From positions 1 to 50,650 of the forward strand of contig MU616713.1 in NCBI GenBank assembly GCA_025201705.1: a stretch of 50,650 nt of DNA. The letters are read 5' to 3'. The position numbers were made by a program, and so were the translations under genes. The notes beneath the pieces are model-generated. The model was not told the origin of the DNA, ran no database searches, and worked only from the letters and a program-made list of their open reading frames with translations. Below are positions 33,441 through 44,710 of this stretch, piece after piece. The DNA comes from Dissophora ornata. Lineage: Eukaryota; Mortierellomycota; Mortierellomycetes; Mortierellales; Mortierellaceae. Numbering within the stretch: the first letter of the stretch is position 1; every line of letters begins with the position of its first letter.

Positions 33441-34122
33441 TGACATTCGACAACGGCTGTTCCTGGCGTGCCTCCCCCCTCCCCCTTTTTTTCTCTCATC
33501 CCCTGTCTTCCTTCAAACAGCTCTCTCCTTTCCTTCCTCCCACCTTCTTGTTCATTCAAAAAGCTCATTCGTAACTCAGCCATTCAGCCATTCAGCTTCC
33601 ATTCTTTCATTGTATTCCTTCATACTCCTTGCCCATCCCGCAAACTTTCCTCGCCACCGCACCAAACCTGAAGCTCCACCTCTTGCCCAAACACTTACAT
33701 GGCCCCCGTCAATCATTGCACCAAAATTTCCCGTCAGTCAAGCTCCTGTCGTTATCTCAGTCTCCTGTTCCACTGTGCCTACACCGACTGAGAACAGATC
33801 CTCCCTTTCCCCTTCGAAGCACCCGACTCTAGCACAGTCCATCGCAATCCCAACAGCCCCCCCTGCGCGGGCCATCGTCCATCTCCCCTTCCTGTGTTTG
33901 TTTGTGTTACCCGCGAATTTCGAACCCAGTAACACGGTTCGCGCATCCCCCCTCGCTCTTGTCTTTTCTTTTCTCTTGCGCCTGCCTTCCTGCTTTCCTT
34001 TCTACTTCCGCTTCTTCCACTTCCCCTCAATTGCATCTGTATCGATAGCTATATAGTCTGTCTTTGACTCCCAACAGAACCGCTTTGCCTTTCCGCTCTC
34101 CGTCCCAAATCACGAAAAAAAA
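33441..34122 (+). promoter_or_regulatory. pyrimidine-rich promoter/leader of the first FAD monooxygenase
   Basis: About 680 bases that are strongly C/T-rich on the coding strand, with CTTCC and TTTTCTTTTC blocks, ending in A8 immediately before the ATG at 34123. This matches leaders of other genes in the window. ORFs inside are low-complexity products of this composition. Confidence 0.5.
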
Positions 34123-37100
34123 ATGGAGAGCAAACCCCCAAAGATACATGTCCTCATTGTCGGGGGAGGCATTGGAGGACTGATGCTCGGACTGATGCTC
34201 GAAAAAGCCGAAATCAGCTACCAAATTCTCGAGAGATCACCCGAACACCGGCCACTGGGCAGTGCCATCTCCTTGAACGGGACGGTTTTGCGCCTGTTTG
34301 AACAGTTGGGGTAAATGATAAACTACAGAAGAAACACTGCTAAGAGAACAAAAAAAAAACGCTATTGGACGCACTAGTGTGCAATTGAGAGGAACAACAC
34401 CGTGTCTCAGCTGGCACCCGCGCGTTCTATAGTGCGGGGTCGATACTTTAGCTGTCTCGCCCTTCTTTTTCACTAACTCTGCAACATCGACCCACCTTTT
34501 TTTTTTTTTTTTTTTTTTGGGTTTATCATCACACAAAGTTTGCTAGAAGACGTGTACAATATCTCAAAGATTGCCGGTAGACTCCATTTGGTGAAGGAGG
34601 ACCTGGAGACTCAAGGCCACGTCGATTTGGAACATTTTCGAGAAAGGTAACCAAAAATAGCCAAATTAGTAGACCAACTTTCTGTCGCACGCCGCGCCAT
34701 TTGCCGTCATCGCTACTTCCGGCCTTTAACCCGCTCTCAATCGATATTTATGTAAAAAGATACGGCTACAACAATATCGTGTTCGGTCGTCCAGATCTAT
34801 TCAAGGTACTAGTCCGCCACATCCCTCCGGCAAAGCTGCTGATGGGCAAGCGCATCCTCTCCACATCCCAGACCGAGCTCGGCGTCATGGTCCGGTGCTC
34901 AGATGGGTCCACATACCACGGCGATATCCTTGTGGGTGCCGATGGCGCTTATAGCTCAGTACGGCAGTGCATGCACAAGAGTCTGAAGGATGACGGAATG
35001 CTACCAAGAGCAGACTCCGAGAAACTCAAGTTTGACCAGCATTGCGTTGTCGGCATTACCGACGAGCTCAGTCCTGAAAGGTTTCCAATCTTAAAAGCAG
35101 AGTCCTGCGAGATTTTTGGTGTCCTAGGCAAGAAGCAGCCCTACACGGTAAGAAGATGCGGCATTAGATCTTTGTGTCTGATATGGATGGTTATGATAAA
35201 AACACGACTTGCCACAGGCAGAACCTAGGGCGTACTCTGCATTTGGCGGCAAACGAGACAATTGCCTGTTGTTTCGCACATCCATGCAAACGTGCTTGTT
35301 TTATTTCGTTTCGTTGCGTGGTAGTGCTCACAATGCCTAACCTTCCACACGTGTGAGGAATATCCGGCCTAGGAAAGATAATCATTACCATGCTCTCAGC
35401 CATTTCTCGTACTAACATACCTCCTTCTATCCTGCTCTTCTTATCATTCCCCATCCTAGATATGGCTTATCCCCATCACAGGCAACAGGTTTGCCTGGTC
35501 CATCGGTGGCCGAATCCTCGATTCTGAGGTTGGTCACGAAGACGTCCGCAGTTTCTCCTTTGCGGAGTGGTGTCCGGAGATGGCTACCGATCTCTGTGAT
35601 CTCGTTCGAGATTATGCTATGCCAGACTTCAGTGTCCCCTACCAGCGCGACGAATACTACAAGCAAATCTCTTTGGGAAGCGAGGACATCCACGACGAGA
35701 ATCCCTTGAGCGAAACTGCTAGTATGAGCGATAACGAGAGTTGCGGTAGCGGTGTGCCTTCAGAGAATAGCCCCGCCTCTTCGAGCGCCAGCAGTACTTG
35801 TGCAATCAACACATATGCATCCTCCAGAAGGTCCTCACATCAACATTCGCCCGAGGCCCTTTGCCAAATCCATCCTCTATCTCGGGTCTCCACCACGGCC
35901 TCCAACCACTCGACGGAACCCCCTCATGGTATCCCCCCAAAGCGTAAGCCGCCTCCAGCCAAACCCGGCACGGTAGCAGAGATTATTGACGCAACGAATC
36001 CTGACCGCATCTCCAAGGTGATGCTCGAGTCCAAGCTCTTCAAGGTATGGCACCACGAGCGAACCGTCCTCCTGGGCGATGCCTGCCATAAACTGCTGCC
36101 ATTTGCAGGTCAGGGCGCCATCCAGGCTATTCTGGACGGCGTCTCGCTTGCAAACGCTCTTTATGACATGACCTCGAATTCGATGACAGACATTACCAAG
36201 GCCTTCAAGCGCTATTCGACCGAACGATTGCCAATTGCACGAGGTGCGGTCGCAGGGTCCCGATCCTTTGGCAAGTTGTTTAACGCGCAAGGCCGCCTGT
36301 CAGACTTTATCCGCAAGATCTCGTTTAGTCGCGTCCCACCTTGGATCTTGAAAATGGCAACGGACAAGCTGCACTTGCACCGACCGCAGTTGACTTTTAT
36401 GCCAATGGTGCCGGATCGCGGCTCAGCCAAGGCACATAAACAGGAGTATTCGCCAAGATACTTGGCTCAGATGTTGCGCGGCCAGCAGGCCTCCCAAGAG
36501 AGATCGAATAACCTTACGGACACTACTGTGCCTACCGCCCCTAAAGCCACTGCTGCTGCCGAAGCCAATGCGGAGTCTCAACATACTGACACCGAAGATG
36601 CGCCTCACAGAGATGGACTTCATCGGGATGGGCATCGGTCAAAATCTCACCATCGTCATCATCGTGCCAACGCTGGCTCGCTGTCGCACGATCCTGAAGG
36701 TTCTCGCAAGAATTCGAGTCGGTCTCTGGTCCCACCGCCCTTGCCATTAGAAGCACCTCCCCGCCATCATCCTGCATTGTATATGAACTACCATCCTGAA
36801 GAAAGGATGGGCTTCCCAGCCCCGTCGCCTTCGTATTCGCGCTCATCCTCGGTTTATTCGTCACCATCGTCTTCGTCATTTTCCCTGTCGAGCATCCAGG
36901 CCCTGGAGGATATGGTTTATCTTCAGTCGCTGTCACCGCCACGATCTAGACGCCATACTAACAGCACGACCCCGAGCCGCCGCCCTTCCCAACCACCGAC
37001 TCCTCGATCGCAATCTCGATCCCGCTCTCGCTCCAGAGAGATCGTGATTCCGCATCCGATTTCCCTCCCAATACTTTATGATGCTAATAATAATCACTTC

Positions 37101-37484
37101 CAGAGATCATCCGATCGCGTCTGCAGTAACTGCAGCAGTATCTACAGCAACAGTAGTAATACTCAACCTTTCTCGCCTCCTCGATCACCTCTGGCTGCCA
37201 CTCCGCCTGTCAATGCCTATGATTTAGACACAACTCCGATCGCAGACCAGTTCCACAAGACGCATAAGCGGACCAAGAGTCTTCAAATGGATTCACTACT
37301 GGCGTCTGGAATTCTGGCGCTGGGGCAGACGACGGAGTTGATGAGGGAGCGGGCAAAGCTGAGGGAGCAGAGATCGTTGGATCAGATGAGGAACTTATCG
37401 ATGATGCGTGCTTCAAACAATGCTGCTGCTCTTCCCCCGCTTCCCCCTGTTCGTGTCAAGACCCCCAAAACCAAACCTTTGTAA
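34123..37484 (+). CDS. FAD-dependent monooxygenase (PHBH-like) with disordered tail
   Basis: Class A flavoprotein hydroxylase-like enzyme using FAD and probably NAD(P)H; the substrate is unknown. Four exons (34123-34310, 34539-34646, 34760-35147, 35460-37484) sum to 2709 nt, 902 residues. The Rossmann motif VLIVGGGIGGLMLGL sits at the N-terminus with the acidic end ILERS. The DG motif is VGADGAYSSVR (about 155), and the GD motif VLLGDACHKLLPFAGQGA lies near 430, both intact. A low-complexity insertion of about 100 residues (about 308-405) precedes the GD motif. After about residue 540 the protein is Ser/Pro/His/Arg-rich for 360 residues, an unusual extension. Introns are irregular; one holds a T20 tract next to its acceptor and one is 312 bp. 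A partly broken paralogue lies at 47158-49973. Confidence 0.9.
34499..34518 (+). repeat. poly(T) tract within intron 1 of the FAD monooxygenase
   Basis: About 20 consecutive T residues shortly before the exon 2 acceptor at 34538. Could serve as an exaggerated polypyrimidine tract, and is a site prone to length variation. Confidence 0.8.
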
Positions 37485-38153
37485 TCTTATCATTCTTTTC
37501 TGCATCAAGGACCTAGCACCTTTGTTCACTAATTTCATGCATTTCACATTCATCTCTTCACGTAACATATCTTCCATTCCACCATAATCAAGCATCCATC
37601 ATACCTGTCTCTCTCTCCAGAAAGAAGGTCCACATAATCGTAGTGTATTAAGCTCCATAAGCAATTTGTATAAAGTTTTTTTTTCGATCATTTTCATGTC
37701 CTTGTTCAATTGTTCGTAATCAGTGAAGCTGTAACAAACGTAAACACAACCAAATTGCCTCACAGGGTTCGGGCGACAGGGGGCGATTTTGCGGTGTTGT
37801 TGCCCAGGAGCAAAATGCTGTCGTCTACTCCGAATGTCGTTCGGTGGGTTTGAACTTTGATCGTTGGTGACCCCATCGGTGACCCTATCGGTCCCCATTA
37901 CGCACCAAGCACTTCTTTTTTTTTTTAACCCACTGCGCATCTGGCCCTTTCAGGACCAGTCGGTACTGCGCCAGGGCAACAGTGCCTCTCCCTGACTGTC
38001 CCACGGAGTGTGGGGAATAAACCCCAGGTTGTCCAATACCCTCCACGTCATTTTGGTCTTGATCGAATGGACGCCTACAAAATTGCACCCCCACTCGTTT
38101 CGCCTCTTTGTTCATTCATCCCATTCCCTCCATTCCAACTTTCACACGCAAAC
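37485..38153. other. intergenic region upstream of the aldo-keto reductase
   Basis: About 670 bases, AT-rich 3' flank of the monooxygenase followed by the promoter and CT-rich leader of the reductase (38095-38150). A T10 run lies near 37917. No gene or RNA seen. Confidence 0.4.
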
Positions 38154-39499
38154 ATGACCGTTCCCTCGCTTACTCTCCAGCCCAGCGGCGACAAGATGCC
38201 CCTGCTCGGATTCGGCACCTGGAAAGTCCCCAAGGACGTCACCGCCGATGTCGTCTACAAGGTACTATCACGCTTGACAAACCACACGCGCTGTGACCAA
38301 TTGCGCCTCTTCTGACAATCCCTGATTATTTCAACCATGCGTACCCGCGCTTGCCAGACAATCGAGGCTGGATACAGGTGAAAAAAAAAAAAGAATGCCA
38401 CTCGTCTGTCAAGTCTGATCATGTTTAGTTCCTACGATTTATTATTTTTTGTAAAAAAAACCTGGGTGAAATATCTAGATTGTTGGATTGCGCTTGCGAC
38501 TATGGTAATGAAGTTCAGGTCGGACAGGGTATCAAGAAGGCTATCGCGGACGGTCTCGTCAAGCGCGAAGAGCTCTTCATCACATCCAAGGTAAAAAGAA
38601 CAGACCACAAGCGCATGGCGGGTTGGATGCAAAACAGGGATGTCTCATATTGTTTTTTTTTTCTTCATTGAAAATGGCTACACGCCGATAGCTCTGGAAT
38701 ACCTACCACCACAAGGAACACGTCCCACTGGCATTTAACCGCACGCTCTCGGATCTTGGACTCGAGTACATTGATCTTTACCTTATCCACTTCCCCATCT
38801 CGCTCAAGTTTGTTCCCTTTGAGGAGCGTTACCCTCCCGAGTGGGGCAACATGGAGCAGGATCCCGTCCCCATGCACGAGACTTGGGCTGCCATGGAGAG
38901 TCTCGTCCAGTCCGGCAAGGTTAAGAACATTGGTGTTTCCAACTTCGCGGCTATCCTGTTGATGGATCTGTTGTCGTATGCTAAGATCAAGCCTGCAGTC
39001 CTCCATATTGAGGTTCATCCTTACCTCAACAACGCTGATCTGATCAAGTACGCGCCGCTTATCATTCTTGCATGTGTCCTTTGTTATGAGGTTCTGAGAC
39101 ATTGGATTTGGAAGACTGATCCCTAATTTTCTTTCTTTGAATAGGTATGCTAAAAGCCAGGGTCTTCAGATCACTGGCTACTCCAACTTTGGGCCAGCCT
39201 CCTACGTTGAGTTGGGATCACCTGTTGCCAAGAACGCTGTCCCCTTGTTCACGGAGGAGCGTCTTTCCAAGATCTCTGCCCACCACAACAAGACTGCCGC
39301 CCAGGTCATCTTGCGCTGGTTGGTCCAGAACAAGGTCGCAGTGATCCCAAAATCCGAAAACTCCGTTCGCTTGGCCCAGAACGCCGATATCTTCAGCTTC
39401 GAGCTCTCGGAGGAGGAGATGAAGACGATCAACAGCATGAACATTCCTATGAGATTGAACGATCCTGGTGCCTATGCCAACATCCCCATCTATGCTTAG
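38154..39499 (+). CDS. aldo-keto reductase, xylose reductase-like
   Basis: NAD(P)H-dependent reductase of aldehydes or sugars, cytosolic TIM barrel. Five exons (38154-38261, 38358-38377, 38479-38590, 38692-39047, 39145-39499) sum to 951 nt, 316 residues, the normal AKR length. The second exon is only 20 nt (TIEAGYR). Catalytic tetrad residues are visible: Asp46 and Tyr51 in [11 protein letters not shown], Lys80 in FITSKLW and His113 in LYLIHFPI. The cofactor-phosphate motif IPKSENSVR is near the C-terminus. KNIGVSNF and the IEVHPYLNN segment are typical. Together these fit the AKR2/xylose reductase group, though the real substrate could be another aldose or aldehyde. It follows the monooxygenase on the same strand and converges with the cystathionine synthase gene. 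Confidence 0.94.
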
Positions 39500-39705
39500 A
39501 AAGCCTCGTGGTTGCCTTTTCTAAATAAAAGTCGTAAAGCAACTGGCTTCTCAGTACTCAACACAAAGATATACTAGTGTAAAGTATCCAATGAAAGTTG
39601 ATGACGGGATGTTTTATTGCGCATGTGCTGTTGTGTTGTAAAAGGGAGTTCTTAATAGATGGGAAACTGAGAAGGAGTTGGATATTTCAGCACCCCTGTC
39701 GTTCT

Positions 39706-41669
39706 TTAAAACGCTCTTCCGCTGCTTTGGCGACGGTTCAGAAATGTCATCAGATCATACTTTGTCGCAATGCCCAAGCACCAGCGACGGTCATTGTCTG
39801 TAACAACCGCAAACGAATGCTTCTCAAAGAATTTGGCCAAGTCTGCCAGTGGCGTGTCAGGCGTAATGGTCTCGTATCTAATGAGGAAGAACCGACATGA
39901 ATTAATATCCAAAATTTCATCACAGCAGTGTTAAGATGTAAGAATAAGTGTGGGAAAGAAGACAAAATGTGGGACTTACGTAGAGCGCTCTCCACCCTTC
40001 TTGCCCTTCTGGAACGAGTACATCCATTTGGACACCAAATCCGATTCTTGTGCGCGACCCTCCTCCATCACTGTCGTCAGTGCCGTCAAAGAGATATAAC
40101 CCATCAGTTTACGGTTTGTGGGGTTGATGACCGGCAGCTGAGAGAACTCCCGGGTCATCATCAGATCCAATGCATAGCCAACCGTTGCGGTAGGGGGAAT
40201 CGTCACAGCGGCGGGCAACTGGAGCTCTTCAACACTAGCAGCGCGGTATTTCTCATGACGGTGGTAAGCAACCGATTTGGCCATGGTCTCGTCCATCAAG
40301 TCGTGCTCCAGCAGCCAGTCGTCTGAGAGAAGAGTGGAGGTGTAGTTGCGGGCAGTGTCGTTCAAGATAGTCAGAACCCGGGGTTTGTGGGCTTCGGGGC
40401 TGACAGGCATCGACTCGCAGTAGCGTAATGCTGCAGCAACAACACTTCCAGATGAAGGGCCTATAGAGATTTGAATGCCATGGTATCCATGAGTAACCAA
40501 GTCTTCGTCTACGTATCATAATTTCATGTAGTGTACATTCTATAGCACGTACCACAAAACAAGCCCTCCTCGCGGATGATCTGTCGCGCGGTTGAATAGG
40601 ACTCTTGGTCCGAGATCTGAACCCACGCATCTACAATGCTCTTGTCCAAGATCGAGGGCGTGAAGTTACCTCCGATATCCTCGATCTTCCATGCGCCACT
40701 TCTATTGACACCATCCTGGAGAGAAGAATGCTCTGGCTCAACACCTACAACCTTCAATCCAGGGATCTTGGCCTTCAGTGTCCTCGCGAGTCCAGTAATG
40801 GTTCCTCCGGATTCTACGCCAACAACCAACACATCCAAACGTCCTTCGCACTGAATGAGAATCTCCTCGGCAGTCTCTTGGCTATGGACTTGGACATTTG
40901 CGCCGTCTGCAAACTAGGAAATCCAGTATTTAAAAATGAATTTAGTAAGTCTGAGTCACTCAATTTTTTTTCCACGCCCTCAAAATCCACTAAAAAAAAT
41001 CTCACCTCGTCAATGAGGATGGCATCCGGCAAATCCGTCGCGATTTTCTTGGCGATCGAGAACTGGGATTCTGCAGAGTCCGCATGGGCTTCAATCGGTG
41101 TCCGCACAATCTCGACACCCAGAGACTTGAGCAACTGAATCCTATCCTCGCTGGTTCTCTCAGGAACTAGGCCAATGACCTTGTACTGACCATTCTGGGG
41201 CGCAAGCAACGCAAGACTAATGGCTAGGTTACCGCTGCTGGGGACCACAAGCACAGAAGTTGAGCCCTTGATCTTGTTGGCAGCCCTCAAATTACTAAGG
41301 ATCCTTCGAGCCACGCGATCCTTAATCGATCCACCCGGGTTGCTGAACTCAGTTTTGGCAAAAAGCTCGACTGTTGACAAATTGCAAGGCGTCAATTGAT
41401 CGGTTGAGAATGACAGGGTGCAGCCGACACGGTCTATTACTACGCCAACTTACTCTCGGCTTTATTGCCGGCAGTCTTGAGACGAACGATGGGCGTGTTG
41501 CCAATCGTGTCTATTGAATGAACATGTGTGAATTGCGCTCCTGCTTAGTAAACTCAATCATGGCGACCGAAAAAAAAGTAAAGCTCCTTGGGTTCTCATT
41601 GCAAACATCCTAAGACATGCCTGCAAGAGCGTCGGCGATAGGAGGAGGAGCAATCAAGGTAGCTGACAT
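39706..41669 (-). CDS. CYS4: cystathionine beta-synthase-like PLP enzyme with CBS domain pair
   Basis: Condenses serine and homocysteine to cystathionine in transsulfuration, or a related PLP reaction. Six exons (41669-41621, 41510-41454, 41370-41006, 40913-40553, 40460-39980, 39877-39706) sum to 1485 nt, 494 residues, the usual length. Intron 1 is GC-AG. It starts MSATLIAPPPIADALA with DTIGNTPIVRL following. The PLP lysine is Lys52 in NPGGSIKDR. The cofactor loops diverge from the norm: PSSGNLAIS replaces PTSGNTGI, and VESGGTITG replaces AGTGGT(I)SG. GPSSGSVV keeps the phosphate loop. The C-terminal tandem CBS (Bateman) module, about 375-490, contains EFSQLPVI and FEKHSFAVVTD, as in yeast Cys4. 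There is no heme-binding N-terminal extension. The loop changes could mean a specialised paralogue. Confidence 0.92.
41619..41620 (-). other. GC splice donor of CBS intron 1
   Basis: Exon 1 ends CTTGCAG and the intron begins GCATGT. Only this junction joins in phase to the acceptor before ACACGATTGG (41510), giving ALADTIGNTP. A GT at the next possible site gives the wrong frame. Confidence 0.7.
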
Positions 41670-41920
41670 CTTTATTCCTGTGATGAAAATGAATCAGCAA
41701 GGAAAGGAAGGGAAGTGGGGGCGAATTCAACAATTGCTTTACTTGTAATTGTCGTGACCGTTGTCAAAACGGCGTTTTTGAGTTTTTTTGCCACTAAAAA
41801 AAATGAATGGCAAAATGAACAAATGTGCCCCCTCTCCAATGCGAATGCGATTCAAAGGACCTGAAGCGCCAAGCTGACATTTCACATCCCACCATACACT
41901 TGACACTCTTCACCCCACTC
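41670..41920. promoter_or_regulatory. 250-bp divergent promoter between CBS-like and CSA genes
   Basis: The two start codons are only 251 bases apart on opposite strands, so the core elements must be shared or closely interleaved. The region has T-rich and A-rich runs near 41770-41800. No clear TATA box is seen. Confidence 0.55.
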
Positions 41921-43710
41921 ATGAATCTTTCGCCGAAACGTCCACTTGGCAGTGTCACTCGATGCAAAAATGTATTCTTACAGCTCGAGTTAGGACTCCT
42001 CACTCCGACCGCCTTTAAGCAAAGACTTCTCGATAAGCAGATCCTTGACATCGCACTCGACCCTTCCACTACTATCGAGCGGGAACACGTCGGAGCAGTC
42101 AATACCATCGACATAGAGGAAGCAGAAGGCAGATAGTAGGAGAACTCTCGACACCAACTACGTCATGGAACGTCACGCAATTAGCTCTTCAGGGCATATT
42201 AATAACTCTTTTCTGACATTCAATTGCATGTTAGCCTCCTGTCAGGCGGTGGCGACGGCAATATTCACGTTTATGACCTGGATGAGTCCGAGCGAGAAGA
42301 GCGTCGAATTATCAAGAGTATAGCTTCCACACATGGGTAATATCCCTCGCGCCGATGGTCGCTTGAAAGTGGCAAAAGGAAACGGAATCTTAAATTTGAC
42401 CTAATGGCGCCACCAATTTGTTGGGACTTCTAGAAGCTACAATAGACACAAAGGAGGCGTATCGCGTGTGCGATGGTACCCATTCGACAATGGGATGTTT
42501 ACAACATCTTCTTTTGACAGTACGGTCAAGGTCTGGGACACTAATGCTATGGAGGTATGCGATCGATGTAAACGAAACAATATCACTGTAATTGCTCCGC
42601 AGACTTTTGAGTCACTGTGCTCAAACTCAACTGAGTGCTTCAATAGGTAGCGTGCACATTTGACTTGCAAAACAAAGTATACAGCCATGCGATGTCCTCC
42701 AAAGCGACTCACGGACTAATAGCAAGTATGTCGCCTAGAGAAGCATTGGATCTCAAACTGATTCCGTGAGAGCAATGTATACTAAACTTCAAGTTCTTTC
42801 TATACATGCGTTTATTTCGTTGCAGCTGCGTCTGCCGACCCGAGAATACGACTTTGTGACTTGAAAAGTGGCGCCTTCACCCACTCACTTGCAGGACATC
42901 GAGGGACGGTTTTAAGCATCGAATGGTCTCCTCGTCACGAGTACCTGCTCGCATCTGGGAGGCAAGTTCGCTCTGTCACAATCCAAAATTTAGTCTGTGA
43001 TATTTATCAAGCATACTGATCAGCCGTCTATTCCTATTCAAAATACAGCACGGATACGACCGTACGTTTATGGGACATTCGCAAGTCCAGCTCCTGCCTC
43101 TGCTCGCTCGATCTCCACAACTCCAACTCCCCGCCTCTGTCGGAATCCAATTCGGCCCACACCAGGACCGTCAATGGTGTCAACTTCACGCCGGATGGAC
43201 TCTATCTGGTGACAACGGGACATGATGATAAGATGCGACTATGGAATATGTATACTGGCCAGAATACCCTCACGAACTATGGCACCATGATTCGAAACCA
43301 GTTTGTGCACAACTTGACTCCACTGATTTCTCCGATATCGGCCGGATCAGTTTATTACGTGCTGCACCCATCGGATGATCGGTCGATTTTGATGTTTGAT
43401 CTAATGGACGGCTCATTGGCGAAACGGTTGACAGGTTCTTATGGAAGAGTCACAGCACTTGCTTGGCGCCCAAGGACACAGGTAAGTTGATTGTTGTAAT
43501 TTTTTATAGTCCGCGGGGGAGATTAAAGGCATTGCAAACAGTGCGCTGATATCATTTTTTATTTGTATGAAAATCTACTCTTGATTACTTTAGGAGATCT
43601 ACAGCGCTGGAAATGACCATGACATCTTGGCTTGGGCACCCAAGAGTGTCGACCGCGATGATGCATTACAGGCCATTGCGGACCAGGATACTTGGTCAGA
43701 TAGCGATTGA
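41921..43710 (+). CDS. ERCC8: WD40 protein CSA/ERCC8 (Rad28), transcription-coupled repair
   Basis: Substrate receptor of a CUL4-DDB1 ubiquitin ligase acting in transcription-coupled nucleotide excision repair. Seven exons (41921-42135, 42235-42336, 42434-42554, 42647-42725, 42826-42961, 43049-43481, 43594-43710) sum to 1203 nt, 400 residues, close to the human protein. WD repeats include YLLSGGGDGNIHVYDL, WYPFDNGMFTTSSFDSTV, KVWDTNAM, LAGHRGTVLSIEWSPR and VRLWDIRK. The C-terminus has NDHDILAWAPK and ends DTWSDSD, which parallels the CSA ending. AVNTIDIEEAEGRY near the N-terminus matches the CSA-specific entry to blade 1. Intron 5 uses a GC donor (AG|GCAAGT). Shares a divergent promoter with the CBS gene. 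Assignment is by order of motifs and is strong. Confidence 0.94.
42962..42963 (+). other. GC splice donor of CSA intron 5
   Basis: Exon 5 ends GCATCTGGGAG and the intron starts GCAAGT, the textbook GC-AG donor. Splicing to C ACG GAT at 43049 gives ASGSTDTTVRLWDIR in frame. No nearby GT restores the WD repeat. Confidence 0.8.
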
Positions 43711-43734
43711 ATTAAACTTTCATGTTCCACTTTC

Positions 43735-43756
43735 AAAAAAAAAAAAAAAAAAAAAA
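43735..43756 (+). repeat. poly(A) tract 3' of the CSA gene
   Basis: About 21 A residues starting 25 bases after the CSA stop codon. Similar in position and size to the tract after the LRR gene. Confidence 0.8.
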
Positions 43757-44325
43757 GCCAAATCTCGCCCCTTTCGTTTCCTCATTGCAGCTTGAGGACG
43801 AACTCCCACGCCCCATGCGATAAGTTTTGCTCTAGCACGAACAGCACTCTGTCTATCGCTAATTCTTCCACTCTGGCCCTTTGTTCCACGCCTCTCGCTA
43901 TGTATTTGCGCTGTTCCGTGGTGTCGTTGTTTTGAGGGTCAAGTGAAATCTCGCGCTGTGCTGCAGGTCGGCAACTAATCTGTGTGAATACGTACGTGTG
44001 TGTGTGTGTGTGTGTGTGCGTGTATGTCCCATAGTTGAAGGAGATACACCTCAAATGAGAAAAGATGAGTAAAAGAGATCGTTCTCTGTGGGGAGGGGTG
44101 CATATCGTGAAAATAGCAAAGCTAGACCGAGTCTCCAATCTATCCACCTCTTGCAGATTGAAATGACATCCGATCCAATCAGCATTGCAGAAGGGCAAGA
44201 TGGATACCCTGGCATCCTTAGTGGGCTTTCGGCCGCAGACAACTTTATGTGACAAAGTCGTATCTGACAAGCCTTCAGATATAGGCCAGTTTCATCCCAG
44301 TTAAATGTCTACCGGATCGTAATTG
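43757..44325. other. intergenic region without a gene
   Basis: About 570 bases with the TG microsatellite. A minus-strand ORF at 43782-44270 exists but is built partly from translated repeat and has no domain features. I see nothing else. Confidence 0.4.
43997..44020 (+). repeat. TG dinucleotide microsatellite
   Basis: A run of about 11 TG dinucleotides ending in CGTGTATGT. Non-coding context; no supportable ORF spans it. Confidence 0.8.
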
Positions 44326-44329
44326 GAAA

Positions 44330-44710
44330 GTGGCACTGCGATCTCCTTCGCCTTCGCCAATCATGCGGCCTCTTTCTTCTCGCTTCAACCCCCCGATTCT
44401 TTCGTTCATCCGCCCACCCACCTTCGCATCTTCTCAATCCCATCTACGCCTCAACACCACGGATCACCTGTGTCCCTTCGCGCACATTCCATTTTATCTC
44501 ACACTTACTGAAAGTGTACCCCGCAATACCAAGGATGCAGACCGTGATTGACGGTAGATCTTTTACAACTGGGAAAGCTTCTCCTTTTTTGTTCTCTGAA
44601 GCCCCTTTTCCAAATCTACACTCCTATTGACGAGGAATCTTCTAGCGCGTCGGCCACGAAACATTCCCTGGAGCCATGAGGAGAGGATGGGTACTGTCAT
44701 CTCAGAGGTT
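44330..44710 (+). pseudogene. decayed copy of the leader and start of an FAD monooxygenase gene
   Basis: The stretch resembles the 5' region of the monooxygenase at 47158. At 44526, ATACCAAGGATGCAGACC corresponds to ATGCCAAGGATACAGATC at 47158, so the former start codon is now ATA. Upstream, CT-rich leader blocks with AACACCAC and ATCTCAC appear in the same order as at 47090-47140. Downstream, TCCCTGGAGCCATG (about 44664) and ATGGGTACTG...ATCTCA (about 44687) parallel TCCCTGGA...ATGGGCAGTG...ATCTCA at 47271-47309. Many substitutions and indels remove any frame. This indicates a third, now dead, monooxygenase copy; an alignment is needed to set its limits. Confidence 0.6.

Noticed and set aside
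33905..33945. Second T-loop-like motif on the minus strand (GGGTTCGAAATTC)
   Set aside because: No T-stem pairing and no cloverleaf; it lies in a CT-rich leader.
30880..34122. Transposable element in the 3.2-kb gap
   Set aside because: No transposase, reverse transcriptase, long terminal repeats or target-site duplications could be seen; only simple repeats and one short hairpin.
43782..44270. 162-codon minus-strand ORF with His-Thr repeats
   Set aside because: The His-Thr run is translated TG microsatellite, and the rest shows no domain or splice structure.
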